Shown one piece after another: positions 7,834-16,924 of a stretch of 35,736 nt of DNA. Under the pieces are notes generated by a model. It was not told where the DNA came from. It did not search any database and saw nothing but the letters and a program-made list of their open reading frames with translations. This DNA comes from Cyclobacterium qasimii M12-11B (GTDB lineage Bacteria; Bacteroidota; Bacteroidia; Cytophagales; Cyclobacteriaceae). The number at the start of each line of letters is the position of its first letter. Position 1 is the stretch's first letter. The position numbers and the translations under genes were made by a program. The DNA lies in assembly GCF_000427295.1 (NCBI RefSeq), contig NZ_ATNM01000087.1, positions 1 to 35,736 of the forward strand, read 5' to 3'.

Positions 7834-9039
7834 TTATTTACTTTCTTGCGAAAGTCTACACCTCAATACAGAAGTTTGACCATCCATTAATGTACAGGCA
7901 ATTAAATATTCATTCCCACCATCTTTAAGCTTGTACCGCTTTTTGATAAGGTCAGGCTTTATTGGGAAATTCCGTGTCAATACATTTACCTTCCAATCTG
8001 GGAAACGTGCTTTAAGGATTTTCTTATCCAACTTCAACTCCTCCAAAACTTCAAAAACCCTCCCATTCACTGGATCTGGCAATTCATTTGTAGTATATAG
8101 ATGGGTATGTGGATGCAGTTTACTTAACCCAAACCGAACAGCGAAGCTTTTAAAGGCGCCCGTTTTCAGAATGCAGGAATAAGGCAACACCAGGTATTTT
8201 TGCGGCAAAGAATATTTGACAACTGCATTTAATTCTTCATCAAGCGTAAATGAGAATTGTTGCTCACTATTACCACTTAGTTCCGTAGCTATTATTTTAA
8301 CAGGCCCCTTTGAATCAGTGGATAGAAAAAGCAGTTCCTTTACCTCGTTTTTAACCCCCACTACATGCACCTCATTTACTTCTGGCAAAGCAATGAGCGC
8401 CGCATGAATGTCAAGCATGGGAGAAGCTTTTATCAAAAGCACCTTGGCTTTTTGATGGAACAAATCCCAGTTTTGGGTGATATCTGGTTCAAGGTCTTCA
8501 AGCCGATACATTTTTTGATTTCCTGTCCCCCTTCTTGCCGGATCAATATAGAGCACATCGTATTTTTCCTGGGTCTCCTGGATATAATGAACAGATTCCT
8601 GATGAACCACTTTTAATTTAATATCCTGATCTCCAAATAGCTTGGCAAGGTTGTGTTGGGCAAGTTCAACCAGTTCTTCTTGTCTTTCGATGTAGGTAAC
8701 ATCCGTAAAATGCTGGCCTATATAAAAAGTATCTACAGCAAAACCTCCTGTGAGGTCAATAAAAGTCTTTCCTGCCACAAGCCTGGCTTTGTACTTGGCC
8801 GTTAACTCGGAGGAACATTGTTCCATAGACAAGGAAGGCGGAAAAATAAGGGATGGGTGACTCGCCCAGAAAGGAAGCTTTTTAGCCGCCTTTTGCCTCA
8901 TGGCAATTTGCTGTGCTGCTGCTTTTAAGTCCATCCCTGGAAGGGACTTATGGCTTAAAAGCAAATGTGCAGGATCTTCCGTAAGATGATCCTGCACAAA
9001 TTGCATCAATTCCTGATGATATATATTTTCAAGGTTCAC
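7834..9039 (-). CDS. PG_1098-type class I SAM-dependent methyltransferase (THUMP-like domain)
   Basis: A 401-residue cytoplasmic protein. An N-terminal helical part (1-85) is followed by a Rossmann methyltransferase core: motif I FIDLTGGFAVDTF (93-105), the acidic ribose contact in YIERQEE (117-122), and a DPARR motif (166-170) near the expected motif IV. The C-terminal third resembles the ferredoxin-like and THUMP-like domains of the Bacteroidota PG_1098 family, suggesting an RNA substrate; this is family recall, not proof. The start codon is GTG at 9039, directly against the TAA of asd (zero-base gap), so the two genes are coupled. Confidence 0.85.
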   Translation of the reverse strand: MNLENIYHQELMQFVQDHLTEDPAHLLLSHKSLPGMDLKAAAQQIAMRQKAAKKLPFWASHPSLIFPPSLSMEQCSSELTAKYKARLVAGKTFIDLTGGFAVDTFYIGQHFTDVTYIERQEELVELAQHNLAKLFGDQDIKLKVVHQESVHYIQETQEKYDVLYIDPARRGTGNQKMYRLEDLEPDITQNWDLFHQKAKVLLIKASPMLDIHAALIALPEVNEVHVVGVKNEVKELLFLSTDSKGPVKIIATELSGNSEQQFSFTLDEELNAVVKYSLPQKYLVLPYSCILKTGAFKSFAVRFGLSKLHPHTHLYTTNELPDPVNGRVFEVLEELKLDKKILKARFPDWKVNVLTRNFPIKPDLIKKRYKLKDGGNEYLIACTLMDGQTSVLRCRLSQESK

Positions 9040-10029
9040 TTAAACCATGCTGTGTTCCAATAAATACTCGGCAATCTGGACTGCATTGGTAGCCGCCCCT
9101 TTTCTAAGGTTATCCGCTACAATCCACATATTAAGTGTATTGGCTTGCGTCTCGTCCCTTCTCAACCTTCCAACAAATACCTCATCCTTTTTATGGGCAT
9201 TCAAAGGCATCGGATAGATGTTGTTTGCAGGATCATCTTCAACGATAATTCCAGGGGTATTTGACAATAGCGCTCTAAGTTCAGTAAGATCAAAATCCTT
9301 ATGGAATTCAACATTTACAGCTTCGGAATGGCCTCCCATCACAGGAATTCTTACGGCTGTAGCAGTAACCTGAATGGAATCATCTTCAAATATCTTTTTG
9401 GTTTCATTGATCATCTTCATCTCCTCTTTGGTGTATCCATTTTCCTGGAACACATCAATATGAGGCAGTACATTCAAATCAATTTTATAAGGATAGACCA
9501 TCTTCGCAGTTTCTCCACTTCTTTCAGCCATCATTTGATCTACGGCATCTTTACCTGTACCCGTCACAGACTGGTAAGTAGATACCACAATTCTTTTGAT
9601 ACCATATTTTTCATGTAAGGGTGCCAATGCCAGTACCATCTGGATGGTAGAGCAATTTGGATTGGCGATGATACGGTCATCAATTCTAAGGCTTTTACCG
9701 TTAATTTCTGGTACCACCAATTTTTTTGAAGGATCCATTCTCCAAGCAGAAGAATTGTCAATCACTATTGTACCAGCCTCAGAAAACTGAGGTGCCCACT
9801 CTAATGAAGTACCACCACCAGCAGAGAAAATTGCCACATCAGGCTTTTCTGCTACTGCCTGTTTCAGGCCAATTACCGTATACTCCTTACCTTTATAAGC
9901 AATCTTTTTCCCTGCAGAACGCTCAGAGGCAACCAACAATAATTCATCGAAAGGAAAATTGTGCTCTCCAAGCACTTCTAGAATTTCTGAGCCTACCAGT
10001 CCGGTGGCTCCAACTACGGCTAACTTCAT
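9040..10029 (-). CDS. asd: Aspartate-semialdehyde dehydrogenase
   Basis: A 329-residue enzyme reducing L-aspartyl-4-phosphate to aspartate semialdehyde with NADPH, in lysine/diaminopimelate, threonine and methionine synthesis. The NADP-binding GATGLVGSE is at 8-16. The catalytic Cys is C126 in ANPNCSTIQ and the acid-base His is H234 in MGGHSEAVNVE. The dimer-tetramer loop sequence MPLNAHKKDEVFVGRLRRD is typical. Length is normal for the family. It is divergent from the 1753-residue gene, with a 102-bp intergenic region, and abuts the downstream methyltransferase gene. Acts in the cytoplasm. Confidence 0.97.
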   Translation of the reverse strand: MKLAVVGATGLVGSEILEVLGEHNFPFDELLLVASERSAGKKIAYKGKEYTVIGLKQAVAEKPDVAIFSAGGGTSLEWAPQFSEAGTIVIDNSSAWRMDPSKKLVVPEINGKSLRIDDRIIANPNCSTIQMVLALAPLHEKYGIKRIVVSTYQSVTGTGKDAVDQMMAERSGETAKMVYPYKIDLNVLPHIDVFQENGYTKEEMKMINETKKIFEDDSIQVTATAVRIPVMGGHSEAVNVEFHKDFDLTELRALLSNTPGIIVEDDPANNIYPMPLNAHKKDEVFVGRLRRDETQANTLNMWIVADNLRKGAATNAVQIAEYLLEHSMV

Positions 10030-10131
10030 TTTGATTATAATTTTGACCGATTAAACTTTCCCGGTATCGTCCCGAGAAAAAATTCTTCTATGTAAATACT
10101 TATTTAGTATACTTTTAGTTATCTTAAAGCT

Positions 10132-13100
10132 ATGAAAACCATTGTTTTAATTTGGACTTTCATCGCTATACCTCTATTTGGTTTTTCAATTTCAACTCAA
10201 TCCGAAATTTTAACCAATCAGGATTTTGAAGCTGAATTTACCATTGCCTCCTACCCTTATGATTTTTTAACTGGCTGGTCAGCTAATCTGATTCGCGCAG
10301 AAAAATCCAGGGTCTTTCAGGCTGTAGGCGAAGGAATCGCTAATTCCAAGGCGCTGGGTATCCAAACTACCGGTAGTTTCAATGCGCAAATTTACATAAA
10401 AACATTGACTGTTGGGTTACAACGTCCTACAATTTCCTTTTGGGCCAAGACTAAAAACAACGGATCTGGCAACAGACCGGTTGCCTTAACACTATCTTTT
10501 TCTACAGATGAAGGAAATTCATTTAGTGATCCCTTCCAAATAGGCACAGAAAATAGCTTTCCAAATGAAGATACAGGCTATCAGCTTTACAGCCTCCCCC
10601 TGCCTGATTCACTCAGCAACAGGCAGGCAATAACGTTTAAGTTGGAGGCAATCTATGGAGAAGGCACTGGTAGTGCAGCCAGATTATTTTTGGATGACTT
10701 TAGCTTATCGGACGCAGTAGAACAAATTGAATCCCTAACTGCAAAGCTTTTAAACACAGACCTAGACAGTTCCTTATTATTGGAATTCAACCAACCTGTA
10801 TCCCTGATTTCAAAAATTGTAAGGCTGGACAATAGTTATGGCCAAGCCAAACAAATTTCTCAGGTAAAAGACAATCAGGTACTCCTGAAATTTGACGATT
10901 ACCTCTATAACAACACTTACAAGCTTACTTTTGAACAAATAAAAAGCTTGTCCTCGGACGAGACATACAAAGACTGGACTTTTACTTTTGACTTTAACCA
11001 GCCAACGCCAAAAGGAGCAATCGTTATCAATGAGCTCATGCCTGATCCCAACGCAAAAGGAAAAGCACCTTCCAACCCAATCTTGCCCAATGCAGAATTC
11101 ATTGAGCTTTTCAATCGAACTGACAAACCCATCAGGTTAGACAAGTTCACCATTAATGAAGCAGAAATTCCAGAGCTAAGCCTCGGTCCACAGGCATACC
11201 TGATCCTTTGTGCCAGCACAAATCAGGAATTATTTCAGCCTTTTGGACAGGTTGCTGGCATGGATTCATTTAAAACTTTGGTAAATGGCGGAGGGGATAT
11301 TTTCTTAAGAGATGGTTTTGGCAACCTGATAGATAGTCTAAACTATGACCGCTCCCTGTATGCCGATGAAGAAAAAGAAAACGGAGGCTGGTCCATTGAG
11401 CAGGTCAATCCATTTCTCAACTGTAATGATCCTTACAATTGGAAAGCTTCTCAGGCCAGTGATGGGGGAACTCCTGGAAAGATAAACGATAGGTTCAGCG
11501 AAGCGGCAGACCCAAGAGTTTTTGAAGTGCTGAAAATCCTTCCTCTAGCTTCGGACCGGATTAAGCTTATCTTTTCTAAAACACTTCCTCAAAAACTATC
11601 GCCCGAAGCAACTTTTTTACTCAATGGGCAGGAATTGGAACTGCTGGAACTCGGTGGTTACACCCTGCTTCTTTCAACTCCAGCACCAATGATCTCCGGA
11701 GACAGTTACGAATTGACCATCTCCAATTTACAGGATTGCAATGCTGTGCCAATGGAAGAAAACACCCTTACATTTACCTATGATGGCAGCCCTCCACAGG
11801 CCATGGATGTCTGGGGTATAGATGAAAAAACCCTGATTTTGGTATTTGATGAGGCCATTGATCCAGTTGAAGCCCTGAAGTCAGCTAACTATCAGTTTGT
11901 TCAAAGCGAGGAAATAAGTTTCCAGGCCAGTGTTACTGAAGAAACACCAAACGAAGTTCAGCTAAGCTTTTCAGACACGCTGCTCATTGGTGAAACTTAC
12001 AACTTGGCCGTAACAAATATTGCCGATCTATCAGGAAACCAGATTCTTTCAGATACCATTTCCTTTAATTGGGAAGATGTATTGGATACGGCCATGGTTC
12101 ATTCTCCCAATATGGTGAAGGTAATATTCTCAGAAACCCTAAACCTGGAAACGGCAACCAACCCAGAAAATTATACGGCTGGATCAGCCCTTATGCATCC
12201 TGTCAAAGTCCTGCTAGATCAGGAAGAGAAAAATACCTTTATTTTGGTCTTTGATTCAGAAATTCCGGAAAACGAAATCCAGTATTTGCTGGTACGCGGT
12301 ATAAAAGACACAGAAGGTAAAGACAGAATTACCATAAAAAAAGCCTATATCCGGGATACCAGACCGATCATATTGGAGCAACTGGAAATCCCTTCCGACC
12401 AAAGCCTCCTGTTGACTTTCAACAAAGCACTGGATCCAAAATGGGCTTTATTGCCACAAGTTTACGGGATAGAAGACAAGAATGAACATCCCCATGAACT
12501 GGAAATGATCAATGAACTACAGGTTTTATTGCAGTTCCCTTTTAAATGGATTATCGGTGCGGAATACCAATTGACCATCAATGGACTTGAAGACGGCTAT
12601 GGAGTAAAAATGAAGCAGCCGATAAAACGTCGCTTCATCTGGGATACGCTTGCCCCGGCAATTGATACAGCCTTTGTGATCAACCCTTATGCTTTGGAAA
12701 TTATTTGGAGCAAAAACATTAATCCACCGGATTCATTGTTGATCAACAATCAATTGTATACCGAATTTGAGCTTACAGATGCTGGAAAAAAAATAACGGT
12801 CAACAACGAGACGGGCTGGCTTGGAACCTCATTAGAAATAAAACTTCCTCTCGTTACCAGCAAAAGTGGAGAGGCTGCGAAAAACCTTATTTACACCATT
12901 GACAACCGCCTACTCTCAGTAGCAAAGGCTATGATTTGGGATGAGGAATCCATCTTAATTACATTCACGAAATTTTATGATCCAGCTACGGTTATATTTC
13001 GGGAGCAATATAAAATCGATGGGGAGTTTCCCAAGGAGCTTAGCCAGGAAAACACCTATCAGGTCAAACTACATTTGTCCGAAAACTTTACATTGGAAAA

Positions 13101-15393
13101 AACCATTTCCCTTGAAATAGCTCCCATTCAAGATGAGCCAGAACTGTCGGGAAATTTATTCCAAGAGGAATTGCATTATGAAGATGGAGTGACTGATTTA
13201 TGGCTAGAAAACGAGCAGCTACTCGTGATCAATCATGAAGAAGGACTTCAAAGAAACCAGCCCTGGCTTAATGCTTTTCACTTAATAGAAGAAGAATATC
13301 AATTGGAACCCTTTTTAAGTCAGACCTATGCCAATCAAATTCAGGTGCTGATTTCTCCTCCACTTACTACAGGCCTTCAATTGACCTTGAAAATCCCTCC
13401 ACGAATATTAAACAGCAATCGGATTTTGCCTGGAAGTTTAAGGGAGATATCTTGGAACCCGCTCCCTCCAAAATTATTGGATGTAGTGGTGCTACCAGAC
13501 AAACAACTGGCTTTGTATTTTGACAAAAAACTGGATCCTATTCTGGCCATAGTCCCTCAATTCTATAGCATAAGCAATGAAGCTCCTCAAGCCGTCCATT
13601 TGGAAGACAGTGGAAAAGAAGTGATTTTGGAATTCGAAAATACCTGGTCAGATAGTACCGCACTTTCCCTGGAAATCCGTCAACTCGAAGATCTGGACGG
13701 AAATGAAATCGACCTAATTGTTTTTGACTTTGTCTATCAGCAAGTAGCCATTCCCGGATTCAAAGAATTGTTGATCAATGAACTCATGCCAGCCCCTAGA
13801 GAAGGAAGCGCATTGCCTGCTTCTGAATTCATAGAACTATTCAATTCCACCGGCAGCACATTTAATCTTGGAGGCATGAAACTGGCCAATTCCAGAACAC
13901 AAAGCACGCTTCCCCGGGAAGATATAAAGCCAGGAGAATATATTATCCTTTGCCCATCCTCTTCAGTAGCCGCTTTTACCAACTACGGAAAAGTGATTGG
14001 CTTAAGTCCCTGGCCTACCTTACTGAACGGTGGAGACGAGATTTCACTTCTGAATCACAAAGACGAGCTTGTGGACAAGATGAATTATGGACCTGAAATC
14101 CCACTAGCCAGTGAGATTCTAACCAACGGTTATAGTTTGGAATTGGTCAATCCATGGGCCACTTGTGAAGGGCTAAGCAATTATGCGCCTTCCAGGAGTG
14201 AGGCCAAAGGCACCCCAGGAACCATCAACTCCGTTTTTGACGACAGTCCAGATCGCATTGCTCCTCAACTGATCAAAGCTTTTGTCAAGGACAAACACCA
14301 AATCGTATTGCAATTTTCTAAGCCTTCTGCGGAAGGCACTGGCGAGGTAGCCAATTTTGAAATTGTTCCATCGACCAAAATTAAAAATGCTTTTAAAGAC
14401 CCCAATGACCCTTTTCAGTGGATCCTAAGTCTTGAAGACTCTTTAAAAGTAAATCAATCCTATGAAATTACGGTTGAAAATTGGAGGGGTTGCTCGGGAA
14501 ATGCTTTGGACAAAGAAAGCAAAACGGCTCTAATTAAAATTCCAGGTTTGCCAGCAGAGGGTGAACTTATTTTAAATGAAATCCTGTTCAATCCCCCAAC
14601 AGCTGCACCCAAGTTTGTGGAAATCTATAACAATTCCAGTAAGTTGATCAACCTTAAAAACTGGAAACTGGCCAATGCCACAGAAGGCGCAATAGACAAC
14701 AGAAAAATAATAACTACTGAAGACCTTATCCTAGAACCCTTCTCCTACCTGGCACTTACTACAGATCGACAAAGCCTAATCACCTACTTTCCAAAAGCGG
14801 TAAATCGTCCAGTTTTGGAGATGAGTCTACCAAGTTATCCCATCCGTTCTGGCACAGTAGTTTTATTGGACCCTGATGAAAAATGGCCAGAAAGGTTCGA
14901 TTATGATGAAGACTATCACCATGGCTTTTTGAGGGATGCAAAAGGAATTTCTTTGGAAAGATATGCACTGGACAAATCGGCAAATGACCCTAACAACTGG
15001 CATTCTGCTGCGGGTAGTGAAAATTTTGCAACTCCCGGCTATAAAAACTCACAGGTGTATGATGGCAGTGCTGCAGGGGTAGGATTGACGATCTCACCGG
15101 AAATATTTGTTCCCCATGCAGCAGGAGAGCAACCCTTTACGACCATTTCCTACAAAATGGACCAGCCCAATTATCAGGCAACCCTAAGGATTTTCGCTCC
15201 TACTGGCATTCAGGTAAGGCTTTTGTGTCAAAATGAACTTTGGGCAGCCAAAGGATTTTATACCTGGGATGGTACCAACGAAAAAGGAGAAAAGGTAGGC
15301 GCGGGCTATTATGTGATTTCCGCAGAACTCTTTCATCCCAATGGCCATGTACAACATATCAAAAAAACCGTAGTGGTAGGCACTAAATTTTAA
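10132..15393 (+). CDS. Secreted 1753-residue lamin-tail / Ig-repeat surface protein
   Basis: A large exported protein with a signal peptide (MKTIVLIWTFIAIPLFGFSIS). After a jelly-roll-like N-terminal part (25-195), at least nine SbsA/Big_5-like Ig repeats can be followed by a recurring edge strand: LLLEFNQPV, IKLIFSKTL, LILVFDEAI, VKVIFSETL, LLLTFNKAL, LEIIWSKNI, ILITFTKFY, LALYFDKKL and IVLQFSKPS, near residues 216, 477, 568, 662, 760, 856, 941, 1126 and 1391. Three lamin-tail domains are interleaved, starting near 295 (VINELMPDP), 1212 (LINELMPAP) and 1476 (ILNEILFNP). The last about 80 residues are FlgD-like Ig (FYTWDGTNEKGEKVGAGYY). No enzyme motif is seen. A role in adhesion or cell-surface structure is likely. 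The TRAP genes follow 54-84 bp downstream on the same strand. Confidence 0.88.
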   Translation: MKTIVLIWTFIAIPLFGFSISTQSEILTNQDFEAEFTIASYPYDFLTGWSANLIRAEKSRVFQAVGEGIANSKALGIQTTGSFNAQIYIKTLTVGLQRPTISFWAKTKNNGSGNRPVALTLSFSTDEGNSFSDPFQIGTENSFPNEDTGYQLYSLPLPDSLSNRQAITFKLEAIYGEGTGSAARLFLDDFSLSDAVEQIESLTAKLLNTDLDSSLLLEFNQPVSLISKIVRLDNSYGQAKQISQVKDNQVLLKFDDYLYNNTYKLTFEQIKSLSSDETYKDWTFTFDFNQPTPKGAIVINELMPDPNAKGKAPSNPILPNAEFIELFNRTDKPIRLDKFTINEAEIPELSLGPQAYLILCASTNQELFQPFGQVAGMDSFKTLVNGGGDIFLRDGFGNLIDSLNYDRSLYADEEKENGGWSIEQVNPFLNCNDPYNWKASQASDGGTPGKINDRFSEAADPRVFEVLKILPLASDRIKLIFSKTLPQKLSPEATFLLNGQELELLELGGYTLLLSTPAPMISGDSYELTISNLQDCNAVPMEENTLTFTYDGSPPQAMDVWGIDEKTLILVFDEAIDPVEALKSANYQFVQSEEISFQASVTEETPNEVQLSFSDTLLIGETYNLAVTNIADLSGNQILSDTISFNWEDVLDTAMVHSPNMVKVIFSETLNLETATNPENYTAGSALMHPVKVLLDQEEKNTFILVFDSEIPENEIQYLLVRGIKDTEGKDRITIKKAYIRDTRPIILEQLEIPSDQSLLLTFNKALDPKWALLPQVYGIEDKNEHPHELEMINELQVLLQFPFKWIIGAEYQLTINGLEDGYGVKMKQPIKRRFIWDTLAPAIDTAFVINPYALEIIWSKNINPPDSLLINNQLYTEFELTDAGKKITVNNETGWLGTSLEIKLPLVTSKSGEAAKNLIYTIDNRLLSVAKAMIWDEESILITFTKFYDPATVIFREQYKIDGEFPKELSQENTYQVKLHLSENFTLEKTISLEIAPIQDEPELSGNLFQEELHYEDGVTDLWLENEQLLVINHEEGLQRNQPWLNAFHLIEEEYQLEPFLSQTYANQIQVLISPPLTTGLQLTLKIPPRILNSNRILPGSLREISWNPLPPKLLDVVVLPDKQLALYFDKKLDPILAIVPQFYSISNEAPQAVHLEDSGKEVILEFENTWSDSTALSLEIRQLEDLDGNEIDLIVFDFVYQQVAIPGFKELLINELMPAPREGSALPASEFIELFNSTGSTFNLGGMKLANSRTQSTLPREDIKPGEYIILCPSSSVAAFTNYGKVIGLSPWPTLLNGGDEISLLNHKDELVDKMNYGPEIPLASEILTNGYSLELVNPWATCEGLSNYAPSRSEAKGTPGTINSVFDDSPDRIAPQLIKAFVKDKHQIVLQFSKPSAEGTGEVANFEIVPSTKIKNAFKDPNDPFQWILSLEDSLKVNQSYEITVENWRGCSGNALDKESKTALIKIPGLPAEGELILNEILFNPPTAAPKFVEIYNNSSKLINLKNWKLANATEGAIDNRKIITTEDLILEPFSYLALTTDRQSLITYFPKAVNRPVLEMSLPSYPIRSGTVVLLDPDEKWPERFDYDEDYHHGFLRDAKGISLERYALDKSANDPNNWHSAAGSENFATPGYKNSQVYDGSAAGVGLTISPEIFVPHAAGEQPFTTISYKMDQPNYQATLRIFAPTGIQVRLLCQNELWAAKGFYTWDGTNEKGEKVGAGYYVISAELFHPNGHVQHIKKTVVVGTKF

Positions 15394-15476
15394 TATTCGG
15401 ATGTCTTGGCCCATATTTTTTTGTACTTTGGTTTGATTTTCCAGTAATGAGTGGGAAATTTAATAACGATGTTACA

Positions 15477-16466
15477 ATGAACCCAAAACGATTAATTCCC
15501 TTGCTGCTGCTTTTTTTGGTTGCCAGTTTTTGGAGCTGTGCGCCTTCTGATGAAAAGAAACCAGAATATGTCCTTCGCTTTGGACATTTGGCCAACAACC
15601 AGCACGGCTGGCACCTTGCCAGTTTGAAATTTGCCGAAGAGGTAAAAAAGCGTTCCAATGGCAGAATAGAAGTAAAGGTCTACCCCAACGAACAACTTGG
15701 AAAGGAAATGGACGTTTTGACGGGGCTATTGGTGGGCAGTGCAGACATTATGATTACCGGTGAATCCCTACAGAGCTGGAGCCTGCCAAAAGCCATCCTT
15801 TGCGCTACACCTTTTGCCATCCGTGATTCTGATCACTTAAAAAAAGTAGCCGGTGGCCCCTTAGGAAAGGAAATCGAACAGCATATTTTGGATGGGGCCG
15901 GATTCAGACCCATTGCCTGGTTTGAAAGAGGCGCCAGAAACCTTACCTCCAACCGAATTATTCGCCATCCAGACGATCTGCAAGGAATGATTTTACGTGT
16001 ACCTCCTGTATCCCTCTATGTGGATACCTGGAGCGCCTTGGGAGCAAAGCCTACACCTATGGCCTTTTCCGAAGTTTTTACCGCCTTGCAGCAATCCACT
16101 ATCCACGGGCAAGAAAACCCTTTTGCATTGATCAAAGATGCTGGACTGTATGAAGTCCAAAAATATTGCATGCTGACCTCCCATGTGAAAAGCTGGGCCT
16201 ATGTGGTCATGAGTGGTAAAAAATACGACAGTCTTCCAAAAGACCTGCAAAAAGTAATCGACGAATCCGCTGCAATAATGCAAGAATACGAACATGAGCT
16301 GTTTTTAGTCCAGGAAAAGAAAGACTACGATTTCCTTGTGGAAAAAGGAATGGAGTTCATAGAAGTGGACAATGAAGCTTTTCAAACCGCTGCAAAGGAG
16401 GCCGTTTTGCAATCCTTTAATGAAGAACAAACAGATCTTTTAAACAGAATCCTGCAAGTGAAATGA
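15477..16466 (+). CDS. dctP: TRAP transporter solute-binding protein, DctP family, lipoprotein
   Basis: Extracytoplasmic binding protein of a TRAP transporter. The frame is open from an ATG at 15447, but the leader starts at 15477 (MNPKRLIPLLLLFLVASFWSC, lipid Cys21), giving 329 residues; I chose that start. Family landmarks are present: RFGHLANNQHGWHLASLKFA near the mature N-terminus, GGPLGKEIE, and the signature around R174 (LRVPPVSLYV) leading to GAKPTPMAFSEVFTALQQ and HGQENP. The conserved Arg normally salt-bridges the ligand carboxylate, so an organic or sugar acid is expected. It overlaps dctQ by ATGA. The exact ligand cannot be told. Confidence 0.93.
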   Translation: MNPKRLIPLLLLFLVASFWSCAPSDEKKPEYVLRFGHLANNQHGWHLASLKFAEEVKKRSNGRIEVKVYPNEQLGKEMDVLTGLLVGSADIMITGESLQSWSLPKAILCATPFAIRDSDHLKKVAGGPLGKEIEQHILDGAGFRPIAWFERGARNLTSNRIIRHPDDLQGMILRVPPVSLYVDTWSALGAKPTPMAFSEVFTALQQSTIHGQENPFALIKDAGLYEVQKYCMLTSHVKSWAYVVMSGKKYDSLPKDLQKVIDESAAIMQEYEHELFLVQEKKDYDFLVEKGMEFIEVDNEAFQTAAKEAVLQSFNEEQTDLLNRILQVK

Positions 16467-16924
16467 CAAAATCTCCCTTCCCTACCCTTGATAAAGTACT
16501 GGGTTTCCTGGTTAACATGAGTTTTATATTAATGATTGCAGTGGTTTTGTTGCAGATCATTGCCCGGTATGCCTTGCCTTGGGCTCCCAATTGGACAGAG
16601 GAATTGGCTCGTTTTTGTTTTATTTATTTGGTCAGTATGGGCGCCGCACTGGCGGTAAAAGACAACGGATATGTAAGTGTAAACTTTTTACTGGACCGTC
16701 TTTCGCCCAAATACAAATCCCTTTTGGAAAACATTATTTTGGTCTGCATCATTGGCTTGATGTTTACCCAATTTGTAGTGAGCCTGCCATTAATGGAGAT
16801 AGTAAGCATACAAAGATCCCCTTCGATGAACCTTAATATGGCCTTTATGTATGGCGCGATGGCCATTATGGGACTATCAGTAGCCTTTTACAGTACCTTG
16901 AAATTAATTGAAAAAAATAGATGA
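16463..16924 (+). CDS. dctQ: TRAP transporter small permease, DctQ family
   Basis: A 153-residue four-helix membrane protein with the family signature WTEELARFCFIYLVSMGAAL (about 38-57) and conserved hydrophobic segments near 13-32, 45-62, 85-108 and 125-146. It overlaps both neighbours by ATGA (16463-16466 and 16921-16924), so dctPQM is a tightly coupled operon. It forms the inner-membrane complex with DctM. Confidence 0.93.
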   Translation: MTKSPFPTLDKVLGFLVNMSFILMIAVVLLQIIARYALPWAPNWTEELARFCFIYLVSMGAALAVKDNGYVSVNFLLDRLSPKYKSLLENIILVCIIGLMFTQFVVSLPLMEIVSIQRSPSMNLNMAFMYGAMAIMGLSVAFYSTLKLIEKNR

